Shown here one piece after another: positions 27,891 to 35,388 of a stretch of 64,000 bases of DNA; the first letter of the stretch is position 1, and every line of letters begins with the position of its first letter. The position numbers and the translations under genes are program-made. Below the pieces are notes generated by a model. The model was not told the DNA's origin. It searched no databases and saw only the letters and a list, made by a program, of their open reading frames with translations. The stretch comes from CAJXVY01 sp031580995 (GTDB lineage Bacteria > Actinomycetota > Actinomycetes > Actinomycetales > Microbacteriaceae), in NCBI GenBank assembly GCA_031580995.1, contig JAVLCC010000005.1, positions 3,051-67,050 on the forward strand, given 5' to 3'.

Positions 27891-29043
27891 ATTTAAGTTT
27901 CTTAGTTGCACTTAGTTCGCTCATGACAACCTCCATCGGTCCTCTTCTTCCTGCGCGGATGTTTATAACCGCCAGAAGACTCAGCCCCAACCAGACCAAA
28001 AAACCAATTAGTAGATTCATAAGCAGGTTGGTCTGACCGAATAATCCAAAACCCCACCCTGCAAAAATAATGAGCAAAATTAGCGATTGTCCGAGATAAA
28101 TGCTTAGTGAGTTTTTCCCCGCGCTTGAAAGAATTTCAAGCTTTCTGCCTCGCAACACTAGCTTCCCAATCACACCAATGATTCCAGCACTTACCAGTCC
28201 GCCGGTAAGGAAGATAACCGCAAGCGAAACCATAAACACTCCAAGATAGAAAACCTCTCCGGTAAATGTCCAAACCATTGCAGCGGCTGCAAGTAGCTGA
28301 AGAGGTATTCCTATTCCCAACCCAAAGCCCATGAGTTTATTGGCTGTTGACTCAGTAAGGTTTTCAGTTGAAAGAGCTGATTTTCTTCCTGCCATCAAGC
28401 CAATCAGAAAAGCCACAAAAACAAGCGGTCCTTGCAAAATCAGAATTCCAGGGAGAGCCAAAACCCAAACTTCTGTTCTTGGTAGCACCAGCTCCAAAAA
28501 ATTGCCGGTCAGCATAATCTCATCCAGTCGGGTTTTGGTCAGGAACTGCTCGTTGGTCAGTGGCTCAAACATGTCTGCCAGGAATGAGGCGATGGACACA
28601 AAAAACATACCAACGGCGCTTATTACAAACAGAAATGTTGCCCAGCCTCGGATGGTGGAATCCTTGCGGAACATGAAATTCCATAAGATCAGCCCAAAAA
28701 TCCCATAGATAAACAGAATGTCTCCATGAAAAAGAAATTGCGCATGCAGAAAACCAAGCGCCACTAACACCAGAGATCTTCTAATCCAGCGTTGTTTATT
28801 CTCTGGTGTGCCTTTGACTATGTAGGTGGAGCTGTAACCAAACAAAAATGAAAACAGTAAATAAAACTTTGCTAGAAAAAAACCAGAGGTAATGAATCCA
28901 CCAAATTGGTTTTCCAATTGGTTCATGTCAGCCGCAAACCAACCATCCACGGCACTCAGGCCAAGAAAATGTATGTTCACTAGAACAATCCCCAAAAGCG
29001 CAAAACCGCGGGTTGAGTCAATAATGGCGTCACGCGAATTCAA
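27889..29043 (-). CDS. DUF418 family membrane protein
   Basis: A 384-aa protein with about ten hydrophobic segments. The N-terminus DAIIDSTRGFALLGIVLVNI is the hallmark start of YeiB/DUF418 proteins (R-G-F-A-L-L-G-I-x-x-x-N), and the C-terminal DUF418 region ends with a GRRGPMEVVM stretch in place of the usual G-P-L-E motif. The function of the family is not known; a transport role has been suggested. It has no cotranscribed neighbour: an HNH gene lies 31 bases upstream on the same strand. The family call is fairly firm. Confidence 0.82.
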   Translation of the reverse strand: MNSRDAIIDSTRGFALLGIVLVNIHFLGLSAVDGWFAADMNQLENQFGGFITSGFFLAKFYLLFSFLFGYSSTYIVKGTPENKQRWIRRSLVLVALGFLHAQFLFHGDILFIYGIFGLILWNFMFRKDSTIRGWATFLFVISAVGMFFVSIASFLADMFEPLTNEQFLTKTRLDEIMLTGNFLELVLPRTEVWVLALPGILILQGPLVFVAFLIGLMAGRKSALSTENLTESTANKLMGFGLGIGIPLQLLAAAAMVWTFTGEVFYLGVFMVSLAVIFLTGGLVSAGIIGVIGKLVLRGRKLEILSSAGKNSLSIYLGQSLILLIIFAGWGFGLFGQTNLLMNLLIGFLVWLGLSLLAVINIRAGRRGPMEVVMSELSATKKLK

Positions 29044-29074
29044 ACTTGCTCCCTAGGTTAGAAACAGTTTAGTT

Positions 29075-29575
29075 CTATGCCGCCCGCTGCATCTCCAGGT
29101 AATCCTGCCATTCAGGCTGCTGCTTATCAGCTCCACGAACAGTCCAAGCAAGACCAACCGGCATCTTTGGTGTGAAATCCAACTGCCAGCCGATTTCATT
29201 TAGTGTGCGGTCACCTTTTTTGTTGTTGCACTTCAAACAGCACGCAACCAAGTTCTCCCAGGAGTCTCCGCCACCTTTGGATTTTGGAATCACGTGATCA
29301 ATTGTGGAGGCACTTCGCTTGCAATAAGCGCAACGATGACCGTCTCTTCGTAAAACGCCTCTCCTAGAAACAGGAATCCTTCGGTGATTGGGGATGCGAA
29401 CATACCTTGATAACAAGATCACACTTGGCACATCGAATTCCTCGGTGGCGCTTCTTACCTTTTCACTGGCTCCCGCCAGCACGGTCGCCTTTTCATTCAG
29501 AACCAACACCAGTGCTCGCTTAAATGAAACTACTGCCAGTGGCTCGTAGCCGGCGTTTAGAACCAAAGTTCTCAT
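29075..29575 (-). CDS. HNH endonuclease family protein
   Basis: A 166-aa protein with a conserved N-terminal domain (RTLVLNAGYEPLAVVSFKRALVLVL) and a C-terminal HNH domain: CAYCKRSASTIDHVIPKSKGG followed by NLVACCLKCNNKKGDRT, giving two CxxC zinc pairs plus the DH and N-K positions of the nuclease motif. This pairing is widespread in Actinobacteria and cyanobacteria outside mobile elements; its cellular role is unknown. The ATG at 29575 has AAAGGGA five bases upstream. The preceding in-frame stop TAG touches the start codon, closing a short upstream frame (29576-29635). Confidence 0.88.
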   Translation of the reverse strand: MRTLVLNAGYEPLAVVSFKRALVLVLNEKATVLAGASEKVRSATEEFDVPSVILLSRYVRIPNHRRIPVSRRGVLRRDGHRCAYCKRSASTIDHVIPKSKGGGDSWENLVACCLKCNNKKGDRTLNEIGWQLDFTPKMPVGLAWTVRGADKQQPEWQDYLEMQRAA

Positions 29576-29635
29576 CTACATCCCTTTCATCTCTCTCGAC
29601 ATGGCTTGCCGAGTTAGTTTCATGAACTTGGGCAT

Positions 29636-29665
29636 AAAAAAAGCGCCGTCAAGCATGACGACGCT
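29636..29665 (-). terminator. Rho-independent terminator upstream of the HNH gene
   Basis: On the reverse strand AGCGTCGTCA and TGACGGCGCT pair with loop TGCT (one G-U pair), followed by seven T residues. It lies 170 bases after the NlpC/P60 stop codon and directly after the small frame at 29668-29742, so it ends either the NlpC transcript or a short independent RNA. Confidence 0.85.
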
Positions 29666-29667
29666 AT

Positions 29668-29742
29668 TTATCTACCCTCCGGTATCTGGTGGTGGAATTG
29701 ATGTAACCAGCTCACGTGCCTGGCGGGCAAGTCTTGGTACAT
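29668..29742 (-). CDS. Candidate 24-aa small protein or short RNA
   Basis: A short open frame on the reverse strand begins with ATG at 29742, preceded by AGAGG at a spacing of seven bases, and ends at TAA 29668, three bases before the terminator hairpin stem. The predicted peptide starts MYQDLPARH and is rich in histidine and glutamine, with no membrane segment. I do not recognise it. It could equally be noncoding: the arrangement of a ribosome-binding site, a short frame and a terminator within about 110 bases also suits a small RNA or the tail of the NlpC transcript. Coding status is weakly supported. Confidence 0.3.
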   Translation of the reverse strand: MYQDLPARHVSWLHQFHHQIPEGR

Positions 29743-29829
29743 AGTCACACCTCTTTCAAACCGTTGTAGTTCTGAAAATAGGGTAAACAGGAAAAGCGGG
29801 ATTTTGGTAAAGAAACGCCAAAATTCAAT

Positions 29830-30549
29830 CTACTGATTTTCCTCGTTAATTGGACCAAACCTCAGGATGTGGAAGCGGTCTGTGAAAATCGGAGCCAGCT
29901 TCACTTTGTCCCCAGGCTGTGGGGCGTGGTAGAAATTACCGTTTCCTGCATAAATACCGTTGTGTGAGTAGTCATTGAAAACAACAATGTCTCCCGGTAC
30001 CGCATCCTCTAGATCAATCTTTTCCGCAAACGGCAATCTCGATTGCTGATAAACACTGTGAGGCATTTCGATACCAAACTGCGCATAAACAAACATCACA
30101 TAACCCGAGCAATCAATTGCGGCTGGAGTTTGACCACCAAGAACATAAGGTGTACCCACCAATTCGGCTGCGGCTTTCATAACATTTGCACTGGTTAGTT
30201 GTTCAAATCTTGGTGCAGCTAAATAATCCGTGTACAAAGGACCTGAATAGTTATAACTTGTAGTCACCTGAGAAACAGATTGCTCGGTGGCGCTGAATGA
30301 ACCTCTGTCGTAACTAACTCCAGCTTCAGACTGAACGGTCAATGACTGTGACTCGCTGTCTTCCTGCTCAGCGTTTACCAATCCTGTGCGAGCTGTATAG
30401 GCAGGGTTATAACCAAAAGAGGGAAGCGCGAAAGTTGCCAACAAGCCAGTGGCGGCCATCATGGTCACCATCTTTGTAATCGGCCTAAGCTCTCTATTTT
30501 TCTTTCGAGCAGCTTCGCGTGCTTGCCTGCGGGTGGTCGGCTTTGTCAA
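29830..30549 (-). CDS. NlpC/P60 (C40) peptidoglycan endopeptidase
   Basis: C40 peptidases cut cell-wall peptides, typically between D-Glu and the diamino acid. The 239-aa protein has a basic N-terminus, one hydrophobic segment near residues 28-46 that could be a signal peptide or anchor, a Ser/Thr-rich linker and a C-terminal NlpC/P60 domain from about 121. Catalytic residues are Cys147 in AIDCSGYV, His196 in SHNGIYAG and His208 in NFYHAP. It is downstream of the DtxR-family gene by 53 bases on the same strand. No SH3 or LysM targeting domain is seen. Extracellular action is inferred. Confidence 0.88.
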   Translation of the reverse strand: MTKPTTRRQAREAARKKNRELRPITKMVTMMAATGLLATFALPSFGYNPAYTARTGLVNAEQEDSESQSLTVQSEAGVSYDRGSFSATEQSVSQVTTSYNYSGPLYTDYLAAPRFEQLTSANVMKAAAELVGTPYVLGGQTPAAIDCSGYVMFVYAQFGIEMPHSVYQQSRLPFAEKIDLEDAVPGDIVVFNDYSHNGIYAGNGNFYHAPQPGDKVKLAPIFTDRFHILRFGPINEENQ

Positions 30550-30602
30550 AAAAATCCTCTCAACAAAAAGCTTAGAAAAGTCTAATTGTTATCTAACTAA
30601 GT

Positions 30603-31280
30603 CTAAACCCCAGATGAAAGAAAAATATGCCTGGAGATGTCAGATTCAACTAATAAACCTTCATCCTGTTGTTGAGAGATTAGGAACTTATCAACTCCCT
30701 GATCTTCCAATTTCACTTTGGCACCAGGAATCAAACCCAGCTCACTTAGCTGCATCAAAAGCTCTTTATCAACCTGTAGGGGTTCGCCTATTTGGGTTAG
30801 CAGATAATCCCCATCGGATAGCTCACTCGCTGGTGTTCCCAAGCTAATCTCATTTGACTGAAGACCAAGTTCTTCCAAACCAGGTATTGCCAATCCATAG
30901 GGAGAAGCATCCAAAGTTGATACCAAGGCGGCAATTTTTCGCTCCACCTCTTCACTCATGACATGCTCCCAACGACAGGCTTCATCGTGAGCGTCTTGCC
31001 AGTCAAGTCCAATCACATCCACCAGTAATCTCTCCGCAAGTCGGTGTTTGCGCATAACCCCCACCGCACGTTCCCTGCCGTATTCGGTAAAGACCAAACT
31101 TTTGTCATCCTGCAAAGTGAGTAATCCATCACGTTCCATGCGAGCAACGGTTTGTGAAACTGTTGGTCCACTCTGACCCAAACGTTCTCCAATTCGAGCG
31201 CGCATAGGCAGAAGTCCCTCCTCTTCCAATTCGAGGATGGACTTCAGATACATTTCGGTGGTGTCAATCAGCTCACTCAC
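30603..31280 (-). CDS. dtxR: DtxR/IdeR-type metal-dependent repressor
   Basis: A 225-aa regulator strikingly close to DtxR. The N-terminus IDTTEMYLKSILELEEEG leads into the helix-turn-helix SGPTVSQTVARMERDGL. Both metal sites are intact at DtxR numbering: Met10, Cys102, Glu105 and His106 for the primary site, and His79, Glu83 and His98 for the ancillary site (MRKHRLAERLL and DEACRWEHVM). A C-terminal SH3-like FeoA-type domain follows from about residue 150. The primary-site cysteine favours an iron-sensing role over a manganese-sensing MntR role. The gene diverges from serC across 36 bases. Targets are not visible in the window. Confidence 0.93.
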   Translation of the reverse strand: MSELIDTTEMYLKSILELEEEGLLPMRARIGERLGQSGPTVSQTVARMERDGLLTLQDDKSLVFTEYGRERAVGVMRKHRLAERLLVDVIGLDWQDAHDEACRWEHVMSEEVERKIAALVSTLDASPYGLAIPGLEELGLQSNEISLGTPASELSDGDYLLTQIGEPLQVDKELLMQLSELGLIPGAKVKLEDQGVDKFLISQQQDEGLLVESDISRHIFLSSGV

Positions 31281-31316
31281 ACCTCAACAATAGTTGTAAG
31301 AACTAGACTTTGGTTT

Positions 31317-32417
31317 ATGGCCGAGATAAACATTCCAGAAAACCTATTGCCTGCAGACGGACGATTCGGAGCTGGTCCAGCCAAGCTAAGGAAAGCCCAG
31401 ATTGAAGCCCTCTACTCAGAGGGAAGCAAGATTATGGGCACAAGCCATAGACAAGCACCTGTCAAAAACACAGTGAAGCGCGCCCAAGAAGGACTGCATG
31501 AACTGTTTAGGCTTCCCGAGGGCTATGAAATCATTTTGGGAAATGGTGGCTCCACTGCATTTTGGGATGCTGCTGCATTTTCTTTGGCAGAGAACAAAGC
31601 GCAGGCTTTGGTTCACGGTGAATTTGGTGGGAAGTTTGCAAAAGCACTAGAAACCCCTTGGCTTGAAAAGCCCAAGGTAATCAATGCCGATCCTGGCAGT
31701 CGTGGAGATTTCGAACCAGCAGATGAGTTTGATCTCTACGTTTATCCTCATAACGAAACATCCACAGGCGTTGTCACCCCCGTTCACAGAGTTGGCGATG
31801 GGCTGATGCTCACTGATGCCACAAGTGCTGCCGGTGGGATTGATTTTGAAATCACTGAAACCGATGCTTATTACTTTGCTCCGCAGAAAAATCTTGGTAG
31901 CGATGGTGGCATTTGGTTTGCTGCTGTCTCCCCCAAAGCCATTGAAAGAATTGAATCAATAGCCACAACTCGTTACATCCCTGCGTTTTTGGATCTCAAA
32001 ACTGCACTGGATAACTCAAGGCTTAATCAAACTTTGAACACCCCGGCCGTTGCCACACTTTATTTGCTTGCCGAACAGGTTGATTGGATGAATCAAAACG
32101 GTGGATTGAAATGGGCAAGTGATAGAACCAAGCAAAGTTCAGACATGCTTTATCAGTGGGCTGAGAAAAACACCTTCTCATCAGCTTTTGTTTCCAATCC
32201 AGATAATCGCTCGCAAGTTGTTGTCACAATCGATTTTGATGACACTGTTGATGCATCCAGGGTTGCAAAAATCATGCGTGAAAATGGCATCGTTGACATC
32301 GAACCGTATCGAAAGCTTGGAAGGAACCAGCTACGAGTCGCCACATTTGTAAACACTGAGCCAGCCGAGGTGAGTGCACTGATTGAATGCCTTGACTACG
32401 TGATTGAGAGACTCTGA
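31317..32417 (+). CDS. serC: Phosphoserine aminotransferase
   Basis: SerC makes 3-phosphoserine from 3-phosphohydroxypyruvate in serine synthesis, using pyridoxal phosphate. The N-terminus RFGAGPAKLRKAQIEAL, the central HNETSTGVVTPV and LTDATSAAGGIDFE, and YFAPQKNLGSDGGIW, which carries the PLP lysine, match the actinobacterial SerC form. Length is 366 aa. It overlaps the DUF2530 gene by one base. The same order of serC, DUF2530 and DUF3027 is seen around Rv0882-Rv0884c in M. tuberculosis (recalled, not searched). Confidence 0.93.
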   Translation: MAEINIPENLLPADGRFGAGPAKLRKAQIEALYSEGSKIMGTSHRQAPVKNTVKRAQEGLHELFRLPEGYEIILGNGGSTAFWDAAAFSLAENKAQALVHGEFGGKFAKALETPWLEKPKVINADPGSRGDFEPADEFDLYVYPHNETSTGVVTPVHRVGDGLMLTDATSAAGGIDFEITETDAYYFAPQKNLGSDGGIWFAAVSPKAIERIESIATTRYIPAFLDLKTALDNSRLNQTLNTPAVATLYLLAEQVDWMNQNGGLKWASDRTKQSSDMLYQWAEKNTFSSAFVSNPDNRSQVVVTIDFDDTVDASRVAKIMRENGIVDIEPYRKLGRNQLRVATFVNTEPAEVSALIECLDYVIERL

Positions 32418-32653
32418 TGGCTAAAGTCTTTGTTCCGCATCACAAGCGCAAGCCAGATCCAGAGCCTGTGAAGACAAACCCGCAGGGTGTTTTACTACTT
32501 GGAACCCTGGTCTGGCTTTTCGTTTTGGTTATGATCCTGAGTTTTCTTGACACGCTTAGCGCGAGTGGGTTTGGTTGGTGGCTTTACACCGCTATCGTCG
32601 GTGTCAGTTTGGGAATTGTCGGTTTTCTCTACGTTCGAATCCGCAGACTCTAG
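32417..32653 (+). CDS. DUF2530 small membrane protein
   Basis: A 78-aa protein with two hydrophobic helices (about residues 24-46 and 52-72) and the family pattern KTNPQGVLLLGTLVW, GWWLYTAIVGVSLGIVGFLYV ending in RIRRL. DUF2530 is restricted to Actinobacteria and has no known function. It begins at the last base of the serC stop codon, so it is probably coupled to serC. The 159 bases from 32495 to its stop are also coding on the opposite strand for the C-terminal tail of the DUF3027 protein. Confidence 0.8.
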   Translation: MAKVFVPHHKRKPDPEPVKTNPQGVLLLGTLVWLFVLVMILSFLDTLSASGFGWWLYTAIVGVSLGIVGFLYVRIRRL

Positions 32654-33058
32654 TTCCGGCAGGTCTATTTCCACCGGTCCATCCATCCTGTTTTCATCAA
32701 CATCCACCCAAGCGTCATCAGACTCTTCCTCAGTCTCCGAACCGGCATTTTGCAACGCTTCACGTTGCTCTCTGCGGGCCTTTCGATACTCAGCCAATCT
32801 GTCAGCCCAAGGTGTCCACGGAGGTGCCACCAGTGAGTCATCATTCGCCATTAGGTTTATCTCACTGACAGTTGGAGAGCTCTTCACCGTCACTTTCGAT
32901 AAAGTCACCTGCCAGTGCCAATCTGTATAACCTGGCATCAGGCATTCAAATCTAAGCTCTGTACCCTTTGGAATCTCCTCGGTTGCTAGTAGCTCGCCGA
33001 AACTTCCCTCATCCAAAACCTCTCGCAAGGCTTCGGTTGCCACCCCGATATCAGTCAA
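32495..33058 (-). CDS. DUF3027 family protein
   Basis: The 187-aa protein has a conserved N-terminal part with FECLMPGYTDWHWQVTLSKV and LVAPPWTPWADRL, the DUF3027 signatures, followed by an acidic low-complexity region and a basic Lys/Thr/Arg-rich tail. The actinobacterial full-length form is longer, so this is a compact version. Function is unknown. It overlaps the cold-shock gene by eight bases at its start. Its last 53 codons run antisense across the DUF2530 gene. The tail is low complexity, so the true extent of translation should be treated with some caution. Confidence 0.78.
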   Translation of the reverse strand: MTDIGVATEALREVLDEGSFGELLATEEIPKGTELRFECLMPGYTDWHWQVTLSKVTVKSSPTVSEINLMANDDSLVAPPWTPWADRLAEYRKARREQREALQNAGSETEEESDDAWVDVDENRMDGPVEIDLPELESADSNVEKTDNSQTDTDDSGVKPPTKPTRAKRVKKTQDHNQNEKPDQGSK

Positions 33059-33434
33059 CGTCTAGCTCATCAGCAACTTTGCGAAGCAAGCTGGCGACTT
33101 TCTTCCCGTGGTTATTCTCTGGGTATCGACCGCGTTGGAAATCACTTCCGAGCTGATCAAGGAAACCAATGATGTCTTCAATCAGCACAGCCATGTCTTC
33201 AGCTGGCTTGCGATTGGTTTGGCTCATCTTGGGAACTTCTAAGATTCGAACGCTCAGAGCCTGCACACCTTTTCTTCCATCCACAATTGAAAACTCAACT
33301 CGAGACCCTGGGCGAACAGTGTTCACCCCTTCGGGTAGGGCACTTGCGTGCAGAAAGACCTCGTTGCCCTCATCGCTTGCGATGAAGCCGAAGCCCTTCT
33401 CGTCATCATAAAATTTCACTCTACCTGTTGGCAT
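33051..33434 (-). CDS. Two-domain cold-shock protein (CspB-like)
   Basis: The first 65 residues are a cold-shock domain: TGRVKFYDDEKGFGFIASDEGNEVFLHASAL contains the RNP1 (K-G-F-G-F-I) and RNP2 (V-F-L-H) RNA-binding motifs. A helical C-terminal extension of about 60 residues with KPAEDMAVLIEDIIGFLD and NNHGKKVASLLRKVADELD follows. This long form, 127 aa, resembles M. tuberculosis CspB (Rv0871), which also lies near DUF3027 and the XPB helicase genes. It may act as an RNA chaperone. The extension's role is unknown. Confidence 0.88.
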   Translation of the reverse strand: MPTGRVKFYDDEKGFGFIASDEGNEVFLHASALPEGVNTVRPGSRVEFSIVDGRKGVQALSVRILEVPKMSQTNRKPAEDMAVLIEDIIGFLDQLGSDFQRGRYPENNHGKKVASLLRKVADELDVD

Positions 33435-33506
33435 ATTTTCTCTTTCTTGAGTCGGCAGATAGTTTAACCTGCAGACGGGGTGGATTTCAGGAAGTATTCT
33501 TTAACA

Positions 33507-33743
33507 ATGGCTTCATTTAATACTTCTCGTCTTGAAAACTTTTTGGCATACGGTGCCATCGGCGTGACATCAGTCTCTCTTTTGTCAATGATCACCACCT
33601 TGCTAATGGAGCTTGGAGGTTTTGATGACCGACCGGTTATTTTGGCTCAACTGCCCCTGATTGGCCTTCCAGTGGGCTTTATGATGATTTTGGCGATGTT
33701 GATAATGAGCTTTTTCAGAAGAGCAAAAGAAAATCGTGACTGA
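33507..33743 (+). CDS. Small two-helix membrane protein, function unknown
   Basis: I do not recognise this 78-aa protein. It has two hydrophobic helices (FLAYGAIGVTSVSLLSMITTLLM and PVGFMMILAMLIMSFF) and a basic end. I chose the ATG at 33507; a GTG at 33480 would add nine residues. TATTCT lies six bases upstream of 33507, which would fit a leaderless transcript. It overlaps the next gene by eight bases, tying it to the XPB helicase pair. It is divergent from the cold-shock gene. Confidence 0.6.
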   Translation: MASFNTSRLENFLAYGAIGVTSVSLLSMITTLLMELGGFDDRPVILAQLPLIGLPVGFMMILAMLIMSFFRRAKENRD

Positions 33744-35388
33744 GCAGCTGGTACTAGCAAATTTGCTGCAGCAGAAAACTGATTCGGAATTAGCATCACT
33801 GGTCCGCGTAAGAAAAATAAACCTGCAAAGAATTAATGACTTTTTTGATTTAGCAAAACAGTTTTTGAATAAAAAAAAGATTGAACCCGTTATCCAATCA
33901 CTTTCTAGAGAACAACTTTTGGCAATCAAAACTGAATCCAACTCGGAGCTGATCGATCAGTTGCTGTTTGGGGCCGATAGCAAATTATTCGAATCCATGG
34001 AATCACTGTTTGCGGAATTGGAGATTCCGGCTGAGGTGGAAATCCCCAGTGTCACTGCAAGTGATGTTGACCGCGCAGCAATCAACGCCCACTACACCCT
34101 GTTGGCGATAACCGAGATTTTGGTGCAGGTGGACAGCCACCCAATTAGAGCAACAGCTCGAGGAGTTGCAGTCAGTGATGCCAAATGGATTGGTCGCATG
34201 CTTGGCTGGGACCCAACAGATATCTCCCACGCATTTGACCTAGCGGCAATTTCTGAATTGATCCAGCCAATTGATGGTAGGTGGCAACTGACCGAGAACA
34301 GCGAGCGCTGGCAAATTCAGGATGCCAAACAAAAGCTATCTTGGTTTTTGCATGCGATCGCATCAATGGATGAAAACCTGCCGCTGGATTTAAAACCAGG
34401 ACAACAAATAGAAGCTGTTATCAAAAATCAGTATCCGCTTTTTAAAACCCCCCACCCACTGAATAATTTTTCTAACCTGCTTGCCTTGGCTGTTGATGGC
34501 TTCGCCACAGAGTTGATTCAAACTCTTAGCACCGAAGGCCCAGAAGCTTGCGCGGAAGAAATCGCCTCTCACCTTCCAAAACCTGTGAATCAACTAATTG
34601 TGCAGGCGGATCTAACAATGATTGCCCCAGGCCCGATTGACTATCCAACCGATAGACAAATAAGACTTTTTGCGGAACCAGAGAGTGTTTCACTGGCGAG
34701 TAATTTCAGACTCACCACCACCAGTGTTGTGCACGGAATGGAATGTGGTCTCACTGCCGATGACATCAAAGCCACTTTGGACCGATTATCAACCACTGAA
34801 ATCCCGCAACCGGTTGAGTATCTGCTAAAAGATGCCACTGAAAAATTTGGATCGCTGACCATCATTAGCTCAGCAAAGGGATCAATCATCGAAGCCCGAG
34901 ATCCCGCAATGCTTGCCCAAATCAAAAACCAATCTGAACTTAGGGCCTTCCACTTCGTTCCCATCACTGAAAATCAAATGCTGAGTAAGCACGACAGCGA
35001 CCTGCTGTATTTCAACATCAGAAGTTGCGGCTATCCAATCATTCGAATCGATGAACAGTCGCAGGTGATTTCACCACGCAAAAGCCCTGCAAAAACTATT
35101 GAGGCGGAGGATGACCTGGTTGAGCAAATCGCCAAGCTTCGCTCCTCCACCCCGGGAGATTTCACCGAAGCTGAGATGGGAATCAATCGCCAACTGGAAC
35201 TGAGTTTGAAGAATAAAGTTACGGTTGAAGTTGTTGTTAGCACTCGAGATGGTAGCCAAGTGAGCTTTGAATTATTACCAACCTCCCTATCCGCAGGTAG
35301 GTTACGTGGCAAGGATATGCACGCTGAGACCGAACGCACGCTACCGGTTTCAAAAATTGTTTCGGTGAGGATGGGGGAGGCTCAATGA
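33736..35388 (+). CDS. XPB helicase N-terminal partner (helicase-associated domain protein)
   Basis: A 550-aa soluble protein that precedes the XPB-type helicase in Actinobacteria (counterpart of Rv0862c). It carries the Helicase_C_3/XPB-N-like region in its second half, recognisable from KPVNQLIVQADLTMIAPGP and LFAEPESVSLASNFRLTTTSVVHGMECGLTADDI. There is no P-loop, so it probably works with the helicase product. GTG is the start codon, overlapping the previous stop region by eight bases. It overlaps the helicase gene by four bases. Confidence 0.83.
   Translation: MTEQLVLANLLQQKTDSELASLVRVRKINLQRINDFFDLAKQFLNKKKIEPVIQSLSREQLLAIKTESNSELIDQLLFGADSKLFESMESLFAELEIPAEVEIPSVTASDVDRAAINAHYTLLAITEILVQVDSHPIRATARGVAVSDAKWIGRMLGWDPTDISHAFDLAAISELIQPIDGRWQLTENSERWQIQDAKQKLSWFLHAIASMDENLPLDLKPGQQIEAVIKNQYPLFKTPHPLNNFSNLLALAVDGFATELIQTLSTEGPEACAEEIASHLPKPVNQLIVQADLTMIAPGPIDYPTDRQIRLFAEPESVSLASNFRLTTTSVVHGMECGLTADDIKATLDRLSTTEIPQPVEYLLKDATEKFGSLTIISSAKGSIIEARDPAMLAQIKNQSELRAFHFVPITENQMLSKHDSDLLYFNIRSCGYPIIRIDEQSQVISPRKSPAKTIEAEDDLVEQIAKLRSSTPGDFTEAEMGINRQLELSLKNKVTVEVVVSTRDGSQVSFELLPTSLSAGRLRGKDMHAETERTLPVSKIVSVRMGEAQ

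Noticed and set aside
30588..30597. GTTATCTAAC palindrome between the NlpC/P60 gene and the DtxR-family gene
   Set aside because: It resembles part of a metal-regulator box, but it does not match the full 19-bp DtxR consensus, so I did not call it an operator.
29075..31280. HNH, NlpC/P60 and DtxR genes as a possible defence or toxin system
   Set aside because: Each is a common actinobacterial chromosomal gene with its own spacing; no toxin-antitoxin or immunity partner is visible.
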